In this document: positions 55,496-64,000 of the stretch, piece by piece
Layout of the letters: each line of letters opens with the position of its first letter
Numbering within the stretch: the first letter of the stretch is position 1
From: Paracoccus wurundjeri
Lineage (GTDB): Bacteria; Pseudomonadota; Alphaproteobacteria; Rhodobacterales; Rhodobacteraceae
Direction of reading: 5' to 3'
Assembly (NCBI RefSeq): GCF_030678915.1
Contig: NZ_JAUUTZ010000009.1
Span: forward strand, 62,001-126,000
Length of the DNA stretch: 64,000 nucleotides
Program-made: the position numbers and the translations under genes
Notes under the pieces: generated by a model
Databases searched by the model: none
What the model saw: the letters and a program-made list of their open reading frames with translations, nothing else
Told to the model about the DNA's origin: nothing

Positions 55496-56722
55496 TTACT
55501 CCAGCGCTGCCGCAACCGCGTCGAAGAACACCATTGGATCGATCGGCTCTGCTCCCAATGGTTTCGGTTGCGCCATATGGGTTGCGATGACGATGTTCTT
55601 CGTCGGGTTGATATAGATGTTCTGGCCCTGAATGCCGATTGCCGCATAAGCGCCGTCGGCAATGGACGCGTCAGTCCATCCGGGCCACCACATCAGCCCG
55701 TATTCGATGGTCGATCCGTCAGCCAGTTGCTGTGGCTTGCCGGCGGTTTCTGTCCAGCCTTCCGGTAGCACCCGATCTCCGTCGATCACGCCGCCATCAA
55801 GGAAAAACTGCCCGAAGCGCGCAAAGTCCCGCAATGTGGCCGAGATACCGCTGCCGCCGATCTCGACGCCATCGGGCGAATCCAGCCACCAGTTCGCGTC
55901 AGCCTCCATTCCGTAAGGCTGCCAGATTTTCTCGGACAGGTATTCGGCCAGCGGTTTGCCGACCGCTCCATGGACGATCTCGCCCAGGACCTGCGTTTCG
56001 CCGGTGGAATAGACATGCACGGTACCGGGCTCGGCCGCACGCGGCAGGGCGGCCATAACCTGCATGGCGGCGCCCGGTTCCTGTGCGATCTGCGCGCGAA
56101 GCAGTTCGCGCCGGTCGGAGTCCGGGTTGGTATAGGTTTCGTCCCATTTCACGCCCGATGCCATGATCAGGATATCGTGGATGCTGACGCCTTCATAGGC
56201 ACTGCCCGCCAGGCTGGGCACATAGTCCACCACCATGTCATCCACGCTGCCGATAAGCCCATCCTCGATGGCTGCGCCGACAAGGGTCGAGGTGATCGAC
56301 TTGGCGACCGACATCGACATCCAGCGCGTCTCGGGCGTGTTCCCACGTTGATAGGTTTCATGGACCACCTGACCGTCCTTCAGGACGATCAGGCCGGTCA
56401 CGTTGTCCAGCGAAAGGAAGTCGAAGAAGTCATATTCCGTCCCGTCGATATCAAAGGCCACCTTGCCGGGCAGGTTCTGCGGTGCCTCTGGCAGATCGCG
56501 AACCGCATTCCCGGCCGGAATGCTGCGCACCGGAAAAAGCCTGTCGATATTGCGAAATGTGCTGACGGCCAGATCAGGGGTCAGGTGACCGTCATATATC
56601 TGTTCGACCGTGCCGATCTCTTCGTCGGCATGGGGGTAGTTCTCGGCCATGGAAAGACCGGGCCACGCCACGGACAGCGCCATGACCGTCAACAGCATCC
56701 TGTGCTTGCCCGAAAAGCGCAT
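55496..56722 (-). CDS. Serine hydrolase of the beta-lactamase/NylB type
   Basis: A 408-residue protein with a signal peptide (MLLTVMALSVAWPGLSMAE after a short basic start). The SxxK nucleophile motif is SMSVAKS, the YxN-like motif is YSTGETQ, and the third motif is IGIQGQN. The length and layout resemble 6-aminohexanoate-dimer hydrolase-type or penicillin-binding-protein-type esterases. It is on the minus strand between carnitine and betaine genes. A role in hydrolysing acylcarnitines or other esters in the periplasm is an inference from position. Confidence 0.82.
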   Translation of the reverse strand: MRFSGKHRMLLTVMALSVAWPGLSMAENYPHADEEIGTVEQIYDGHLTPDLAVSTFRNIDRLFPVRSIPAGNAVRDLPEAPQNLPGKVAFDIDGTEYDFFDFLSLDNVTGLIVLKDGQVVHETYQRGNTPETRWMSMSVAKSITSTLVGAAIEDGLIGSVDDMVVDYVPSLAGSAYEGVSIHDILIMASGVKWDETYTNPDSDRRELLRAQIAQEPGAAMQVMAALPRAAEPGTVHVYSTGETQVLGEIVHGAVGKPLAEYLSEKIWQPYGMEADANWWLDSPDGVEIGGSGISATLRDFARFGQFFLDGGVIDGDRVLPEGWTETAGKPQQLADGSTIEYGLMWWPGWTDASIADGAYAAIGIQGQNIYINPTKNIVIATHMAQPKPLGAEPIDPMVFFDAVAAALE

Positions 56723-57014
56723 TCCTTACCTCCCTGATTTTCTCGATTGGTCGCTTAATCTGTGCGGCTTTGCAAGCTGCGGACGGATTTCGCCGATGCG
56801 TCTGTGCCGGGCATGTCGCGCTCGGCGCGCGATATGCGCCTCCCGGCGTGGTTTCCTGGCGGTGGCGGATGTGGCCGCGACCCGCGCGGGCGGTCGGAAT
56901 TCTGGCGCTTGATGTCGGATCGTTGGCGCAATCTTCGCGGCAAGCTGGGCAGAATGGGCGGGACAAGGAACCCAGTGACGCACCCCAGACAACGTGAACC
57001 AGGAGAACGTGCTG

Positions 57015-58247
57015 ATGCAGAAAGAACGGATCGCGGACCTGCTTTCGCAGCGGAAACCCGGATATTCACTGCCGCGCGACTTTTACGTGGATGAGGATAT
57101 GTTCCGCGCCGATATGAAGGCGGTGTATGAAACCGACTGGCTGTTTGCATGTTCGGTAACCGAGATCCCGCGCCCCGGCGATTATCTGACCCTGCAGGTG
57201 GGCGATAATCCGGTCGTGGTGCTGCGCAACCGTGACGGCGGCATCTCGGCGTTTCATAACACCTGCCGCCATCGCGGATCGAAGCTGTGCCTGAAGGACA
57301 AGGGGCGCGCCAACCGGCTTGTCTGTCCTTATCATCAATGGGTGTACGAGCTTGACGGCAGTCTGATCCATGCCCGCCAGATGCCCGAGGGATTCGATAC
57401 CACGCAGCACAGCCTTACCCCGGTGCATGTCGAACTTGTCTGTGGCATGGTCTATATCTGCCTTGCCGACACGCCGCCGTCGCTGCATCGCTTTCGTGCC
57501 GGTGTCACGCCTTATATCGCGCCCCATATGCCCGACCGCACCAAGGTCGCGTTTACCTCGACCATCGTCGAGGAAGCCAATTGGAAGCTGGTGATCGAGA
57601 ATAACCGCGAATGCTATCATTGTGCGGCAAACCATCCGGAACTGCTGGTTTCGATGGTCGAGTTCGCTTTGCCGGATGACCCGCAGGTCGCCGGTCGCTT
57701 CCAGGCGTTGATGGATCGCTCGACCTCGCGCTGGGATGCGCTGGGCTTGCCGCATCAGCCGGCGGATGGCGGCAATGAATTCCGCTGCATCCGCCTGCCG
57801 TTCAACGAAAACTGCATCTCGTTCACGATGGACGGCACATCTGCCTGCAAGAAGCTGCTGGCAGATTTCACCGAGCCGGATCTGGGTTCGGTCAGGATGT
57901 TCAGGGTGCCGAATAACTGGAACCATTTCCTGTCCGATCACATCATCCATTTTCGCGTCTTGCCGATCTCGGCCAACCGCACCGAACTGCGGACCACCTG
58001 GCTGGTGCATGAGGATGCGGTCGAAGGTGTCGACTATGATGTCGAGCATCTTACCGCTGTGTGGCTGGCGACCAATAGCGAGGACGGCGAACTGGCCGAG
58101 AACAACCATCTCGGCATATTGTCTCGCGCCTACCGGCCGGGACCCTATGCGCCATCGGAATTCATGCTGAACCATTTTACCGACTGGTATGCGGGCAAGA
58201 TGGCCGAATATGCGGGCGTCCGGCAAACCCAGTTCGCGGCCGAGTGA
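57015..58247 (+). CDS. gbcA: Rieske-type oxygenase of the glycine betaine monooxygenase family
   Basis: A 410-residue oxygenase. The Rieske [2Fe-2S] site is Cys84/His86 in CRHRG and Cys104/His107 in CPYHQW. The mononuclear iron is bound by His202 and His207 in NNRECYHCAANHPEL plus a later Asp. RNRDGGISAFHNTC is typical of GbcA. The enzyme should N-demethylate glycine betaine to dimethylglycine, releasing formaldehyde, with the reductase encoded next. A proline-betaine or carnitine-type substrate cannot be excluded. ATG at 57015, AGGAG nine bases upstream. Confidence 0.85.
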   Translation: MQKERIADLLSQRKPGYSLPRDFYVDEDMFRADMKAVYETDWLFACSVTEIPRPGDYLTLQVGDNPVVVLRNRDGGISAFHNTCRHRGSKLCLKDKGRANRLVCPYHQWVYELDGSLIHARQMPEGFDTTQHSLTPVHVELVCGMVYICLADTPPSLHRFRAGVTPYIAPHMPDRTKVAFTSTIVEEANWKLVIENNRECYHCAANHPELLVSMVEFALPDDPQVAGRFQALMDRSTSRWDALGLPHQPADGGNEFRCIRLPFNENCISFTMDGTSACKKLLADFTEPDLGSVRMFRVPNNWNHFLSDHIIHFRVLPISANRTELRTTWLVHEDAVEGVDYDVEHLTAVWLATNSEDGELAENNHLGILSRAYRPGPYAPSEFMLNHFTDWYAGKMAEYAGVRQTQFAAE

Positions 58248-58250
58248 CAC

Positions 58251-59288
58251 ATGGATATGAGGGTTCCGCCCAAAGGGCTGCTGTCATTCGCCTGCGTTTT
58301 GGTGCGCGACGAAACAGCATCGATCAAGACCTTCCGCCTGCGGGCAGGGTCCGGCCAGGTTCCTGTCATTCCCGGTCAGGCATTGGTGCTTAAGGTGCCT
58401 TTGCCTTCCGGTCCTGTGTGGCGCAGTTTCACCGTGTCGGGTGTGCGGGATGGCGATCTGGAACTGACGATCAAGGCACAGTCCGAGGGCGGGGCGACCC
58501 GCTGGCTGCATGATAATGTCATCGCCGGATGCGATGTTGACGCGCGTGCGCCTCGTGGTGACTTCACGCTTGCATTGCGCCAGCAGCCTGCGCTCGCCTT
58601 TGTTTCCGGCGGATCGGGGGCCACGCCGATGATGGCCATGCTGCGCGAACTGGCGGAAACGGAACCGCTGGCCGATGTGGCATGGTTTCATGCCGCTCGT
58701 GACCCGGACGAGGTGTTGTTCGCCGCCGAACTGATCAGGTTGCAGCGCATCATGCCCCGGTTGACAGTCGCCGTTACGGTAAGCCGGACCGCGCCGGGCT
58801 GGTTCGGATATCGCGGACGCCTGAATCGCCGGCTGATGGCCACGGCAGTGCCGGATTTCGGCCGGCGCGAGGTATTCTGCTGCGGCCCGCAAGGCTTCAT
58901 GCAGGAGACGCAACTGATCCACGCAGCCGAAGGCGGCGCAAGTTCACGGTTTCATACCGAAAGCTTCGGCGGTGATACCGGTCCCGTCGTGACCCCGGTC
59001 CTGGCAAGTCCGGCGGGTGTCACGGGACCTTCGTTTCAACTGAAGGTGAACGGCCGGGCTTTGGCCACCACCCCGGATGAGACGCTGCTGCAAGCCAGCT
59101 TGCGTCAGGGCGTCGTCATTCCATGCGGCTGCGGCGAAGGGCGTTGCGGCACCTGCATGGTCCGGCTGGTATCCGGCGATATTACCGCCAGTCCGAATGG
59201 CGGCATTACCCCCGAAGAGGCGGAAGACGGTTATATTCTTGCCTGTTCAAGCCGCGCGACCTCGGATGTCGAAATTTCCCTGAACTAA
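58251..59288 (+). CDS. gbcB: Ferredoxin-NAD(P)H reductase partner of the Rieske oxygenase
   Basis: A 345-residue electron-transfer protein. The FAD domain comes first (KTFRLRAG; VWRSFTVSG), then the NAD domain (FVSGGSGATPMMAML), and a plant-type [2Fe-2S] domain at the end (CGCGEGRCGTC and ACSSR). The order FAD-NAD-[2Fe-2S] is that of GbcB and CntB. It begins three bases after the oxygenase stop, so both are made together. It passes electrons from NAD(P)H to the Rieske centre. Confidence 0.88.
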   Translation: MDMRVPPKGLLSFACVLVRDETASIKTFRLRAGSGQVPVIPGQALVLKVPLPSGPVWRSFTVSGVRDGDLELTIKAQSEGGATRWLHDNVIAGCDVDARAPRGDFTLALRQQPALAFVSGGSGATPMMAMLRELAETEPLADVAWFHAARDPDEVLFAAELIRLQRIMPRLTVAVTVSRTAPGWFGYRGRLNRRLMATAVPDFGRREVFCCGPQGFMQETQLIHAAEGGASSRFHTESFGGDTGPVVTPVLASPAGVTGPSFQLKVNGRALATTPDETLLQASLRQGVVIPCGCGEGRCGTCMVRLVSGDITASPNGGITPEEAEDGYILACSSRATSDVEISLN

Positions 59289-59297
59289 GAGAGTATC

Positions 59298-59369
59298 ATG
59301 CAAAAATCTGCTTTCCATTGCCAAAGACCTGGGCTGTCGCGCCGCAGACCAGCCGGGACAGGGCAATGA
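59298..59369 (+). CDS. Possible 23-residue leader peptide
   Basis: ATG at 59298 opens MQKSAFHCQRPGLSRR and ends in a TGA at 59367-59369, one base after the A of the ATG of the next gene (ATGA). It could couple or control translation of the flavoprotein gene. The Shine-Dalgarno-like sequence (AGAGAG) is weak and no family is known. Confidence 0.3.
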   Translation: MQKSAFHCQRPGLSRRRPAGTGQ

Positions 59370-60967
59370 TTGCCGATCCCAGATCCGTCGCGGGCAAGCA
59401 GCTTGTGATCGATGAGGCCATCCAGATCCTGGTTGTCGGTGCCGGACCCGCAGGGGTTGCCGCCGCACGCGAGGCGCGGGCCGGTGGCGCGGAGGTGGTG
59501 CTGATCGACGAAAACCCGGTTCCCTATGAGACGATGGCCGAGCATGTGCCGCAGATCTGGGGCGGAAGGATGGGCGGTGCGGTTCGCAACCGCAATGCCA
59601 TACAAGAGCAGATGCTCGACGCCAGACCCGATCTGATGCAATTGTTCGAGGCAGGTGTCGATATACGTCTGGGGACAGCCTGTTGGGGGGTGTTCACCAA
59701 TCAGACCAATCTGGGCTGGATGCCGGGCCGCGTGGCCGGTCTGATGGATATCGAGAAAAACAGCCATCTGATCGGTTTTCAGCAGGCCATTATCGCTACC
59801 GGGCGGCGTGACATGGGCCTTGCTTTTCCCGGCTGGGATCAACCGGGGGTTATGGGGGCCAATGCGGCGCTTACGCTGTCGCGGCTATATGGTGCGCTGG
59901 ACAGTAAACGCGCGGTGATGCTTGGCGCGACATCCGAGGCGCTTATCGCGGCGCTGGACCTGATCGCTGACGGTATCGAGATCGTCGCGGTCGTCGAACA
60001 GGCGGGCGCATCCGTGGCTGATGAAGAACTGGCAAGACGAATTCACGATGCCGGTATCGAGATCATGCTGAATGAAGCGCCAAAAGGCGTGACCTCTGAT
60101 GCAAACGGCGTCACCGGGCTGGTTTTGCAGGACCGGACGATCAGTTGCGATACTGTCATTCTGGGTGTCGGTGCGGTGCCGATGATCGATCTGTTGCAGG
60201 CCGCCGGTGCGGATTGCCGCTTTGATGGTATGCGCAGCGGCTATGTCCCGGCACTTGGAGCCGGGTTCGAAACCAGCCTGAAAGCCATTCGTGCAGTCGG
60301 TGATTGTGCCGGGATCTGGGCGAAGAAATCCGCCGATGCGTCACTGGCGGAAGCCGAGGGGCGGCTGGCCGCCGCAGCGGCACTTGACGCGATGGGATTG
60401 GCCGCCACTGTGCCTGATATCGCCGTGCCCCGGCCGGAACGTTCCGGCGATCCTGCCGGTGACGGTCTTGGCGATTATCGCAAAGCATGGGTTCATGCGT
60501 CTGTCGTCGGGGCGCCCTCCGAAACCCATGTCTGCCAATGCGAGGAGATCACCGCGGCAGAGATCCTTGATGTCAGCCCGCCCCGTTACCTTGATGCGCC
60601 GCGACTGCCGAATACGCAGCGCAGTCTGGCCGAGATCCTTGGCGATGGCCCCCCGGATCCCGATCACATCAAACGGTTGACCCGCGCGGGTATGGGCCCC
60701 TGTCAGGGTCGCCGCTGCCGCGAACAGATACAGGCATTGGTGGCGCTGCACGAGGACCTGCCGCTTGAAGCGGTGCCGTTGGCCGGATATCGCAGCCCGG
60801 TCCGGCCGATGACGCTGGCCGCAGCCTCATTGCCCGAGGATCCCGCAATCGCCGGAGTCTGGGATTCCTGGTTCGGAATGCCGCGCCAATGGGTGCCTTA
60901 TTGGGAGGTCGAGGAAAAATATACCGTCGCCTCGCTTGTAACGGAAAAAGATCATGTCAGCGAATAA
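59366..60967 (+). CDS. FAD/NAD(P)-dependent oxidoreductase, HcnB/OoxA-like
   Basis: A 533-residue flavoprotein. The first FAD motif is VVGAGPAGVAAAREARAGG near residue 23. A pyridine-nucleotide-disulfide-type fold follows, and the C-terminal region has four cysteines in the order CQC...GPCQGRRC, a [2Fe-2S]-binding (Bfd-like) arrangement. The same architecture is in HcnB (HCN synthase), octopine/nopaline oxidase subunit A and D-hydroxyproline dehydrogenase subunits. Overlaps the next gene by 14 bases. Together they form a heteromeric amine or imino acid oxidase, here near a betaine-demethylating system. Confidence 0.85.
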   Translation: MIADPRSVAGKQLVIDEAIQILVVGAGPAGVAAAREARAGGAEVVLIDENPVPYETMAEHVPQIWGGRMGGAVRNRNAIQEQMLDARPDLMQLFEAGVDIRLGTACWGVFTNQTNLGWMPGRVAGLMDIEKNSHLIGFQQAIIATGRRDMGLAFPGWDQPGVMGANAALTLSRLYGALDSKRAVMLGATSEALIAALDLIADGIEIVAVVEQAGASVADEELARRIHDAGIEIMLNEAPKGVTSDANGVTGLVLQDRTISCDTVILGVGAVPMIDLLQAAGADCRFDGMRSGYVPALGAGFETSLKAIRAVGDCAGIWAKKSADASLAEAEGRLAAAAALDAMGLAATVPDIAVPRPERSGDPAGDGLGDYRKAWVHASVVGAPSETHVCQCEEITAAEILDVSPPRYLDAPRLPNTQRSLAEILGDGPPDPDHIKRLTRAGMGPCQGRRCREQIQALVALHEDLPLEAVPLAGYRSPVRPMTLAAASLPEDPAIAGVWDSWFGMPRQWVPYWEVEEKYTVASLVTEKDHVSE

Positions 60968-62144
60968 TCCCGTTTCCGGTCTGGAAGGCGATACGTCCCG
61001 GGGCGCAGCCGTTGTTATCGTCGGCGGCGGCGTTACCGGTCTTAGCGCGGCATTCTGGCTGGCCGAAGCCGGCGTCGATGTGCTGGTGCTTGAACGGGGC
61101 ATCGTGGGTTGGGAAGCCTCGGGCCGCAATGGTGGGGGCTGCTCGCATCATCACAGTCCGCTTTTCGCGGAAGAGCAGCGGCTTTGGCCGATGATGGACG
61201 AATTGCTGGGCTATCCGACCGAATTTCGCCCCGACCGTATCCGCATCGCCCTGAGTCCTGAACAATCCCGGCTTTATGGTCGTGCGGTAACCAATGCCCG
61301 CAAACAGGGCTTTCGCGCTGACGATCTGGATGCGCAGACGGTACGCGAACTGGTGCCTTTGGCGGGCGATAACGTCCATGCCGGGCATTATTATCATTTC
61401 GGCGGCCATGCGAACCCGCACCGGACCGTGCAGGCATTCGCGTGGGCGCTGCGGGATCGCGGCGGCCGGGTGCGGCAGCATATCCGTGTGACCGGCTTCC
61501 GGCAGGCGGGGGGGCGGGTGACCGCGGTCGAAACCGATCAGGGGGTGTTCGGTTGTGATCATCTGCTGATTGCGGCAGGTCCTCAGACCGGTCAATTGGC
61601 GGCGCGACTGGATGTGACCATCCCGATGCGCTCTGCCCGCGCCGAGATGATCGTGACAGAGCCTTTGCCGCTGATGCCGCTTGGCGGGATCGATGGCAAT
61701 GGGCTTTACGGCCGTCAGACGCTGCGCGGCAATCTTGCCTATGGCGGCGGTCCGCATGAATGGGTCGAGACCGAGGAGGACGCGGGTGGCATACGGCCCT
61801 CGACGCCTCTGGCGGGCAGTATCGCGCGCCGGGTGGCCGAGCTTCTGCCAAAGGCCGCCCATGCCCGCGTTATCCGTAGCTGGTCGGGTATTATCGAGAA
61901 TACTCCGGACGGCCGCCCGGTTCTGGATAACCCGGCCGGTCCCGGCAATCTGACCGTGGCGACCATGTCCGGCGTGGGCTTTGGCCTGTCACCTGCCAGC
62001 GGACGGGCATTGATGCAGCTGGTCCTGCAGGGGCATTGCGATTTCGCCGATATCTCCAGTCTTGGGCTTGATCGTTTCAGTGCATTGGAGCCGGACTGGG
62101 CGGAATTGCAGGGCTGGTTGCCCGCCGGGCTGGCAGCCGTCTGA
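60954..62144 (+). CDS. D-amino-acid-oxidase-type FAD oxidoreductase, HcnC/OoxB-like
   Basis: A 396-residue flavoprotein of the DAO family. The FAD motif is VIVGGGVTGLSAAFWLAEAG near residue 18, and the late GVGFGLSPASGRALMQLVL is the flavin-binding C-terminus. A segment ASGRNGGGCSHHHSP carries the substrate-side residues. It is partner to the preceding subunit. HcnC/OoxB/LhpB-like enzymes oxidise glycine, opines or hydroxyproline. The third small [2Fe-2S] subunit (HcnA/OoxC-like) is not seen. Dimethylglycine, sarcosine or N-methylproline are plausible substrates by context. Confidence 0.87.
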   Translation: MSANNPVSGLEGDTSRGAAVVIVGGGVTGLSAAFWLAEAGVDVLVLERGIVGWEASGRNGGGCSHHHSPLFAEEQRLWPMMDELLGYPTEFRPDRIRIALSPEQSRLYGRAVTNARKQGFRADDLDAQTVRELVPLAGDNVHAGHYYHFGGHANPHRTVQAFAWALRDRGGRVRQHIRVTGFRQAGGRVTAVETDQGVFGCDHLLIAAGPQTGQLAARLDVTIPMRSARAEMIVTEPLPLMPLGGIDGNGLYGRQTLRGNLAYGGGPHEWVETEEDAGGIRPSTPLAGSIARRVAELLPKAAHARVIRSWSGIIENTPDGRPVLDNPAGPGNLTVATMSGVGFGLSPASGRALMQLVLQGHCDFADISSLGLDRFSALEPDWAELQGWLPAGLAAV

Positions 62145-62182
62145 ATCCGGCTGCTTGCGGTTGCATCAGGGGTCGGTCAAGA

Positions 62183-63226
62183 ATGGCGGATCGCCGCCAG
62201 GAACGAATGATGTTTTACAGCACCATCCCCGAGCCGCTCTGTTTCGCCTTTCTGATGACCGAAGGGCAATCCATGATGAGCCTGGCGTCCGCGACCGAGC
62301 CGTTGCGCGCCGCCAATCGCCTGTTGCAGCGCGAAGCTTTCCGGTGGGAGCTGTGTAGCCTTGACGGCCATCCGGTGCAGGCTTCGAACGGGTTGCCGTT
62401 TCATGCGGCGCCGGTCGAGATCGGTTTGTCGCGCAATCACGCGATATTCCTTTGCGGCGGATTCCGGGTGAATCCGGTGGATGAACGCCCTTACCTGGCG
62501 GCGATGCGCAAGGCGGCGCGCGGCGGGCTTGCGATCGGTGCCTTGTCGACGGCCAGCCATCTTCTGGCGCGGGCGGGGCTGCTTGATGGCTATCGCTGCA
62601 CCATTCACTGGGAAAACCGCGCCGCTTTCGAAGAGGATTTCCCGCATCTGTCGCCCACCGGCACGCTTTACGAGATCGACCGCAACCGGCTGACCTGTTC
62701 CGGCGGGACGGCTGCGATGGATCTGATGCTGCGGATCATCGCGGATCGGCATGGTGCGGATCTGGCGCAGTCGGTGGCCAACCAATTCCATCACGAAAGA
62801 ATCCGCGCCGCGAATGAGGATCAGCAAGGCGGAAAACTGCAACGCATGAATGCACTTCCCCAACCCCTGCAAAGCGTTATCCGGCAGATGCAGAGCAATC
62901 TCGAGACACCCTTGCAAATTGATGTCCTTGCCGAGGCATCGGGCCTGAGCGCCCGGCAGCTTGAAAGGCTGTTCCGGATCTATCTGGGAATGACGCCGGT
63001 ACGATATTACCTGTCTCTGCGGGTCGAGCGGGCGCGGGAAATGTTGCTTTATACCGAACAATCCATTATGGATATAGCTATCGCAACCGGTTTTGCCTCG
63101 ACCTCTCATTTCTCGAAATGGTTTAAAGAATTCAATAGTATAACCCCAACAAATCTGCGAACGAGAAGCCGTCTGAAGCGCGATCGGGAACTGCAGGACA
63201 GGTTCGTGTCCGGTGATCCGGGCTGA
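62183..63226 (+). CDS. GlxA-type AraC regulator, GbdR-like
   Basis: A 347-residue regulator with a DJ-1-like N-terminal half (CFAFLMTEGQSMMSLASATEPLRAANRLL) and an AraC DNA-binding half (DVLAEASGLSARQLERLFRIYLGMTPVRYYLSLRVERAREML and FASTSHFSKWFKEF). It resembles GbdR/CdhR and is second of the type in the island. A start at 62207 or 62210 (MMFYSTI) is also possible. Its position after the betaine/oxidase genes suggests control of those genes. Confidence 0.85.
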   Translation: MADRRQERMMFYSTIPEPLCFAFLMTEGQSMMSLASATEPLRAANRLLQREAFRWELCSLDGHPVQASNGLPFHAAPVEIGLSRNHAIFLCGGFRVNPVDERPYLAAMRKAARGGLAIGALSTASHLLARAGLLDGYRCTIHWENRAAFEEDFPHLSPTGTLYEIDRNRLTCSGGTAAMDLMLRIIADRHGADLAQSVANQFHHERIRAANEDQQGGKLQRMNALPQPLQSVIRQMQSNLETPLQIDVLAEASGLSARQLERLFRIYLGMTPVRYYLSLRVERAREMLLYTEQSIMDIAIATGFASTSHFSKWFKEFNSITPTNLRTRSRLKRDRELQDRFVSGDPG

Positions 63227-63458
63227 TCCGCGCGGGCGTATGACTGACGTGGCAAAGCTGGCCGGGCCTGTATCGGCATTCCATGCATGAGCAATGTTCT
63301 GCGGAATGTCCGTTCAGCCCGCCGGAAGGCCGCTATTGGTTCAGATGGCGGATTCATGCAAGCTGATGGCGGAAATGCGTAACGTTGCAAAGGATGATCC
63401 GCGTTATCCCTTGTAAACCACTGACCAGATCGTGATCCGAGCTCAGAGGGGGGTATAT

Positions 63459-64000
63459 ATGGAAGTTCTAAGTTTTATCACGGGCAATTGGCTGGTGATC
63501 CTTGGGCTGGCGGGTGAGCATCTGTCGATCGTTATCGTCGCTGTCGGTCTTGCGATCCTGACCGGCGTGCCCATCGGCATTGCCATCACCCAGAACAAGC
63601 GGGTCGCCAATGTGATTCTTTATATCACCTCGATCATCGTCACTATCCCGTCGATCGCATTGTTCGGTCTGATGATTCCGGTGCTGTCCAAGATCGGGCA
63701 GGGCATCGGCTGGCTGCCTGCGGTGATCGCGATCCTGCTTTATTCGCAATTGCCGATCATCCGAAACACCTACACGGCAATCACCAATGTCGATCCGGCC
63801 CTGCGCGAGGCGGCAATCGGTATGGGGATGACGCCGATGCAGCGCCTGATGCGGCTTGAAATTCCCGTTGCCCTGCCGGTCATCATGGCCGGGGTCCGGA
63901 CGGCGGTCGTGATGAATATCGGCGTTGCGGCAATCGCGGCCTATATCGGCGCTGGCGGGCTTGGGGTGTTGATCGCCCGCGGCATTTCGCAAACCGACCC
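63459..64000 (+). CDS. Quaternary-amine ABC transporter permease (OpuAB/ProW-like), partial
   Basis: Open from ATG at 63459 to the window edge (at least 180 residues). GAGGGGGG lies six bases upstream. It has about four or five hydrophobic segments. The coupling region reads LREAAIGMGMTPMQRLMRLEIPVALPVIMAGVRT and the last segment is AAYIGAGGLGVLIARGIS, both typical of OpuAB/ProW/YehW permeases for glycine betaine, choline or carnitine. The orphan binding protein at 51056 might work with it. The rest of the operon lies beyond the window. Confidence 0.87.
   Translation, partial: MEVLSFITGNWLVILGLAGEHLSIVIVAVGLAILTGVPIGIAITQNKRVANVILYITSIIVTIPSIALFGLMIPVLSKIGQGIGWLPAVIAILLYSQLPIIRNTYTAITNVDPALREAAIGMGMTPMQRLMRLEIPVALPVIMAGVRTAVVMNIGVAAIAAYIGAGGLGVLIARGISQTD

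Noticed and set aside
56723-57014. Several GC-rich frames between the serine hydrolase and the Rieske oxygenase
   Set aside because: They are Arg-rich shadows without start signals. The region more likely holds promoters for the divergent genes.

Overview
The window is GC-rich, densely packed bacterial chromosome. It looks like an alphaproteobacterium of the Rhodobacteraceae, most likely Paracoccus or a close relative. This is inferred from codon style, from the sspB / fumC / DUF4169 / ribbon-helix-helix neighbourhood, from a Hint-domain protein of the rhodobacterial type, from the CoA-dependent 2-aminobenzoate cluster, and from a dispersed intergenic repeat with a conserved CTTCTTCTTTG core. 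No database search was possible. Every name rests on motifs and domain order read from the sequence.

Layout. 1-5270: end of an unidentified gene, a ZIP metal transporter (-), and a phosphonate-type ABC importer phnC-phnD-phnE-phnE2 (+) without C-P lyase genes. 5470-12950: housekeeping genes, with pyrG and secG (-), then cobQ and a tight ispH-GST-LysE-rnhA-YicG run (+). 13050-13820: two small envelope proteins. 14128-29130: a catabolic island. A branched-chain-type ABC transporter plus a cupin (+) face an eight-gene operon (-) encoding a 2-aminobenzoate-type CoA ligase, the bifunctional 2-aminobenzoyl-CoA monooxygenase/reductase, beta-oxidation-like enzymes, a thioesterase, a RidA-like protein and a flavin monooxygenase. 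A divergent MarR regulator starts next to the operon. The same imperfect 26-bp palindrome lies before both the transporter operon and the catabolic operon, so the two probably form one regulon. 29131-32813: a loose accessory stretch with small proteins, a DyP peroxidase with an encapsulin-cargo-like tail, and about 1 kb of non-coding DNA with a small-RNA-like unit and three terminators beside a tRNA-Gly. 32930-39215: HAD phosphatase, tadA, rluB, hemP and a zinc locus (znuA divergent from zur-znuC-znuB, with inverted repeats resembling Zur boxes between them). 39380-50726: SulP transporter, NlpC/P60 and leucyl aminopeptidase pair, carbonic anhydrase, DedA, asd, a Hint protein, and the sspB-methyltransferase-fumC-VOC-DUF4169-RHH run.

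51056-64000 is a quaternary-amine island: a choline/betaine-type binding protein, a GlxA/AraC regulator, a BKACE-family dehydrocarnitine-cleavage enzyme, and a carnitine dehydrogenase fused to a thioesterase. Together these would turn L-carnitine into glycine betaine. A Rieske oxygenase and its reductase of the GbcA/GbcB type follow, which would demethylate betaine or a related betaine. Then come a two-subunit flavoprotein oxidase related to HcnB/HcnC, a second GlxA-type regulator, and the start of a betaine-type ABC permease cut by the window edge. A serine hydrolase of the beta-lactamase fold sits in the middle and could supply carnitine from esters.

The least routine signals are the shared MarR-type operator, the RidA-like protein lacking its usual arginine, the HcnB/HcnC-like pair without an HcnA-like subunit, the cargo-like tail on the peroxidase, homopolymer tracts inside a methyltransferase gene, and the small-RNA-like region near the tRNA.
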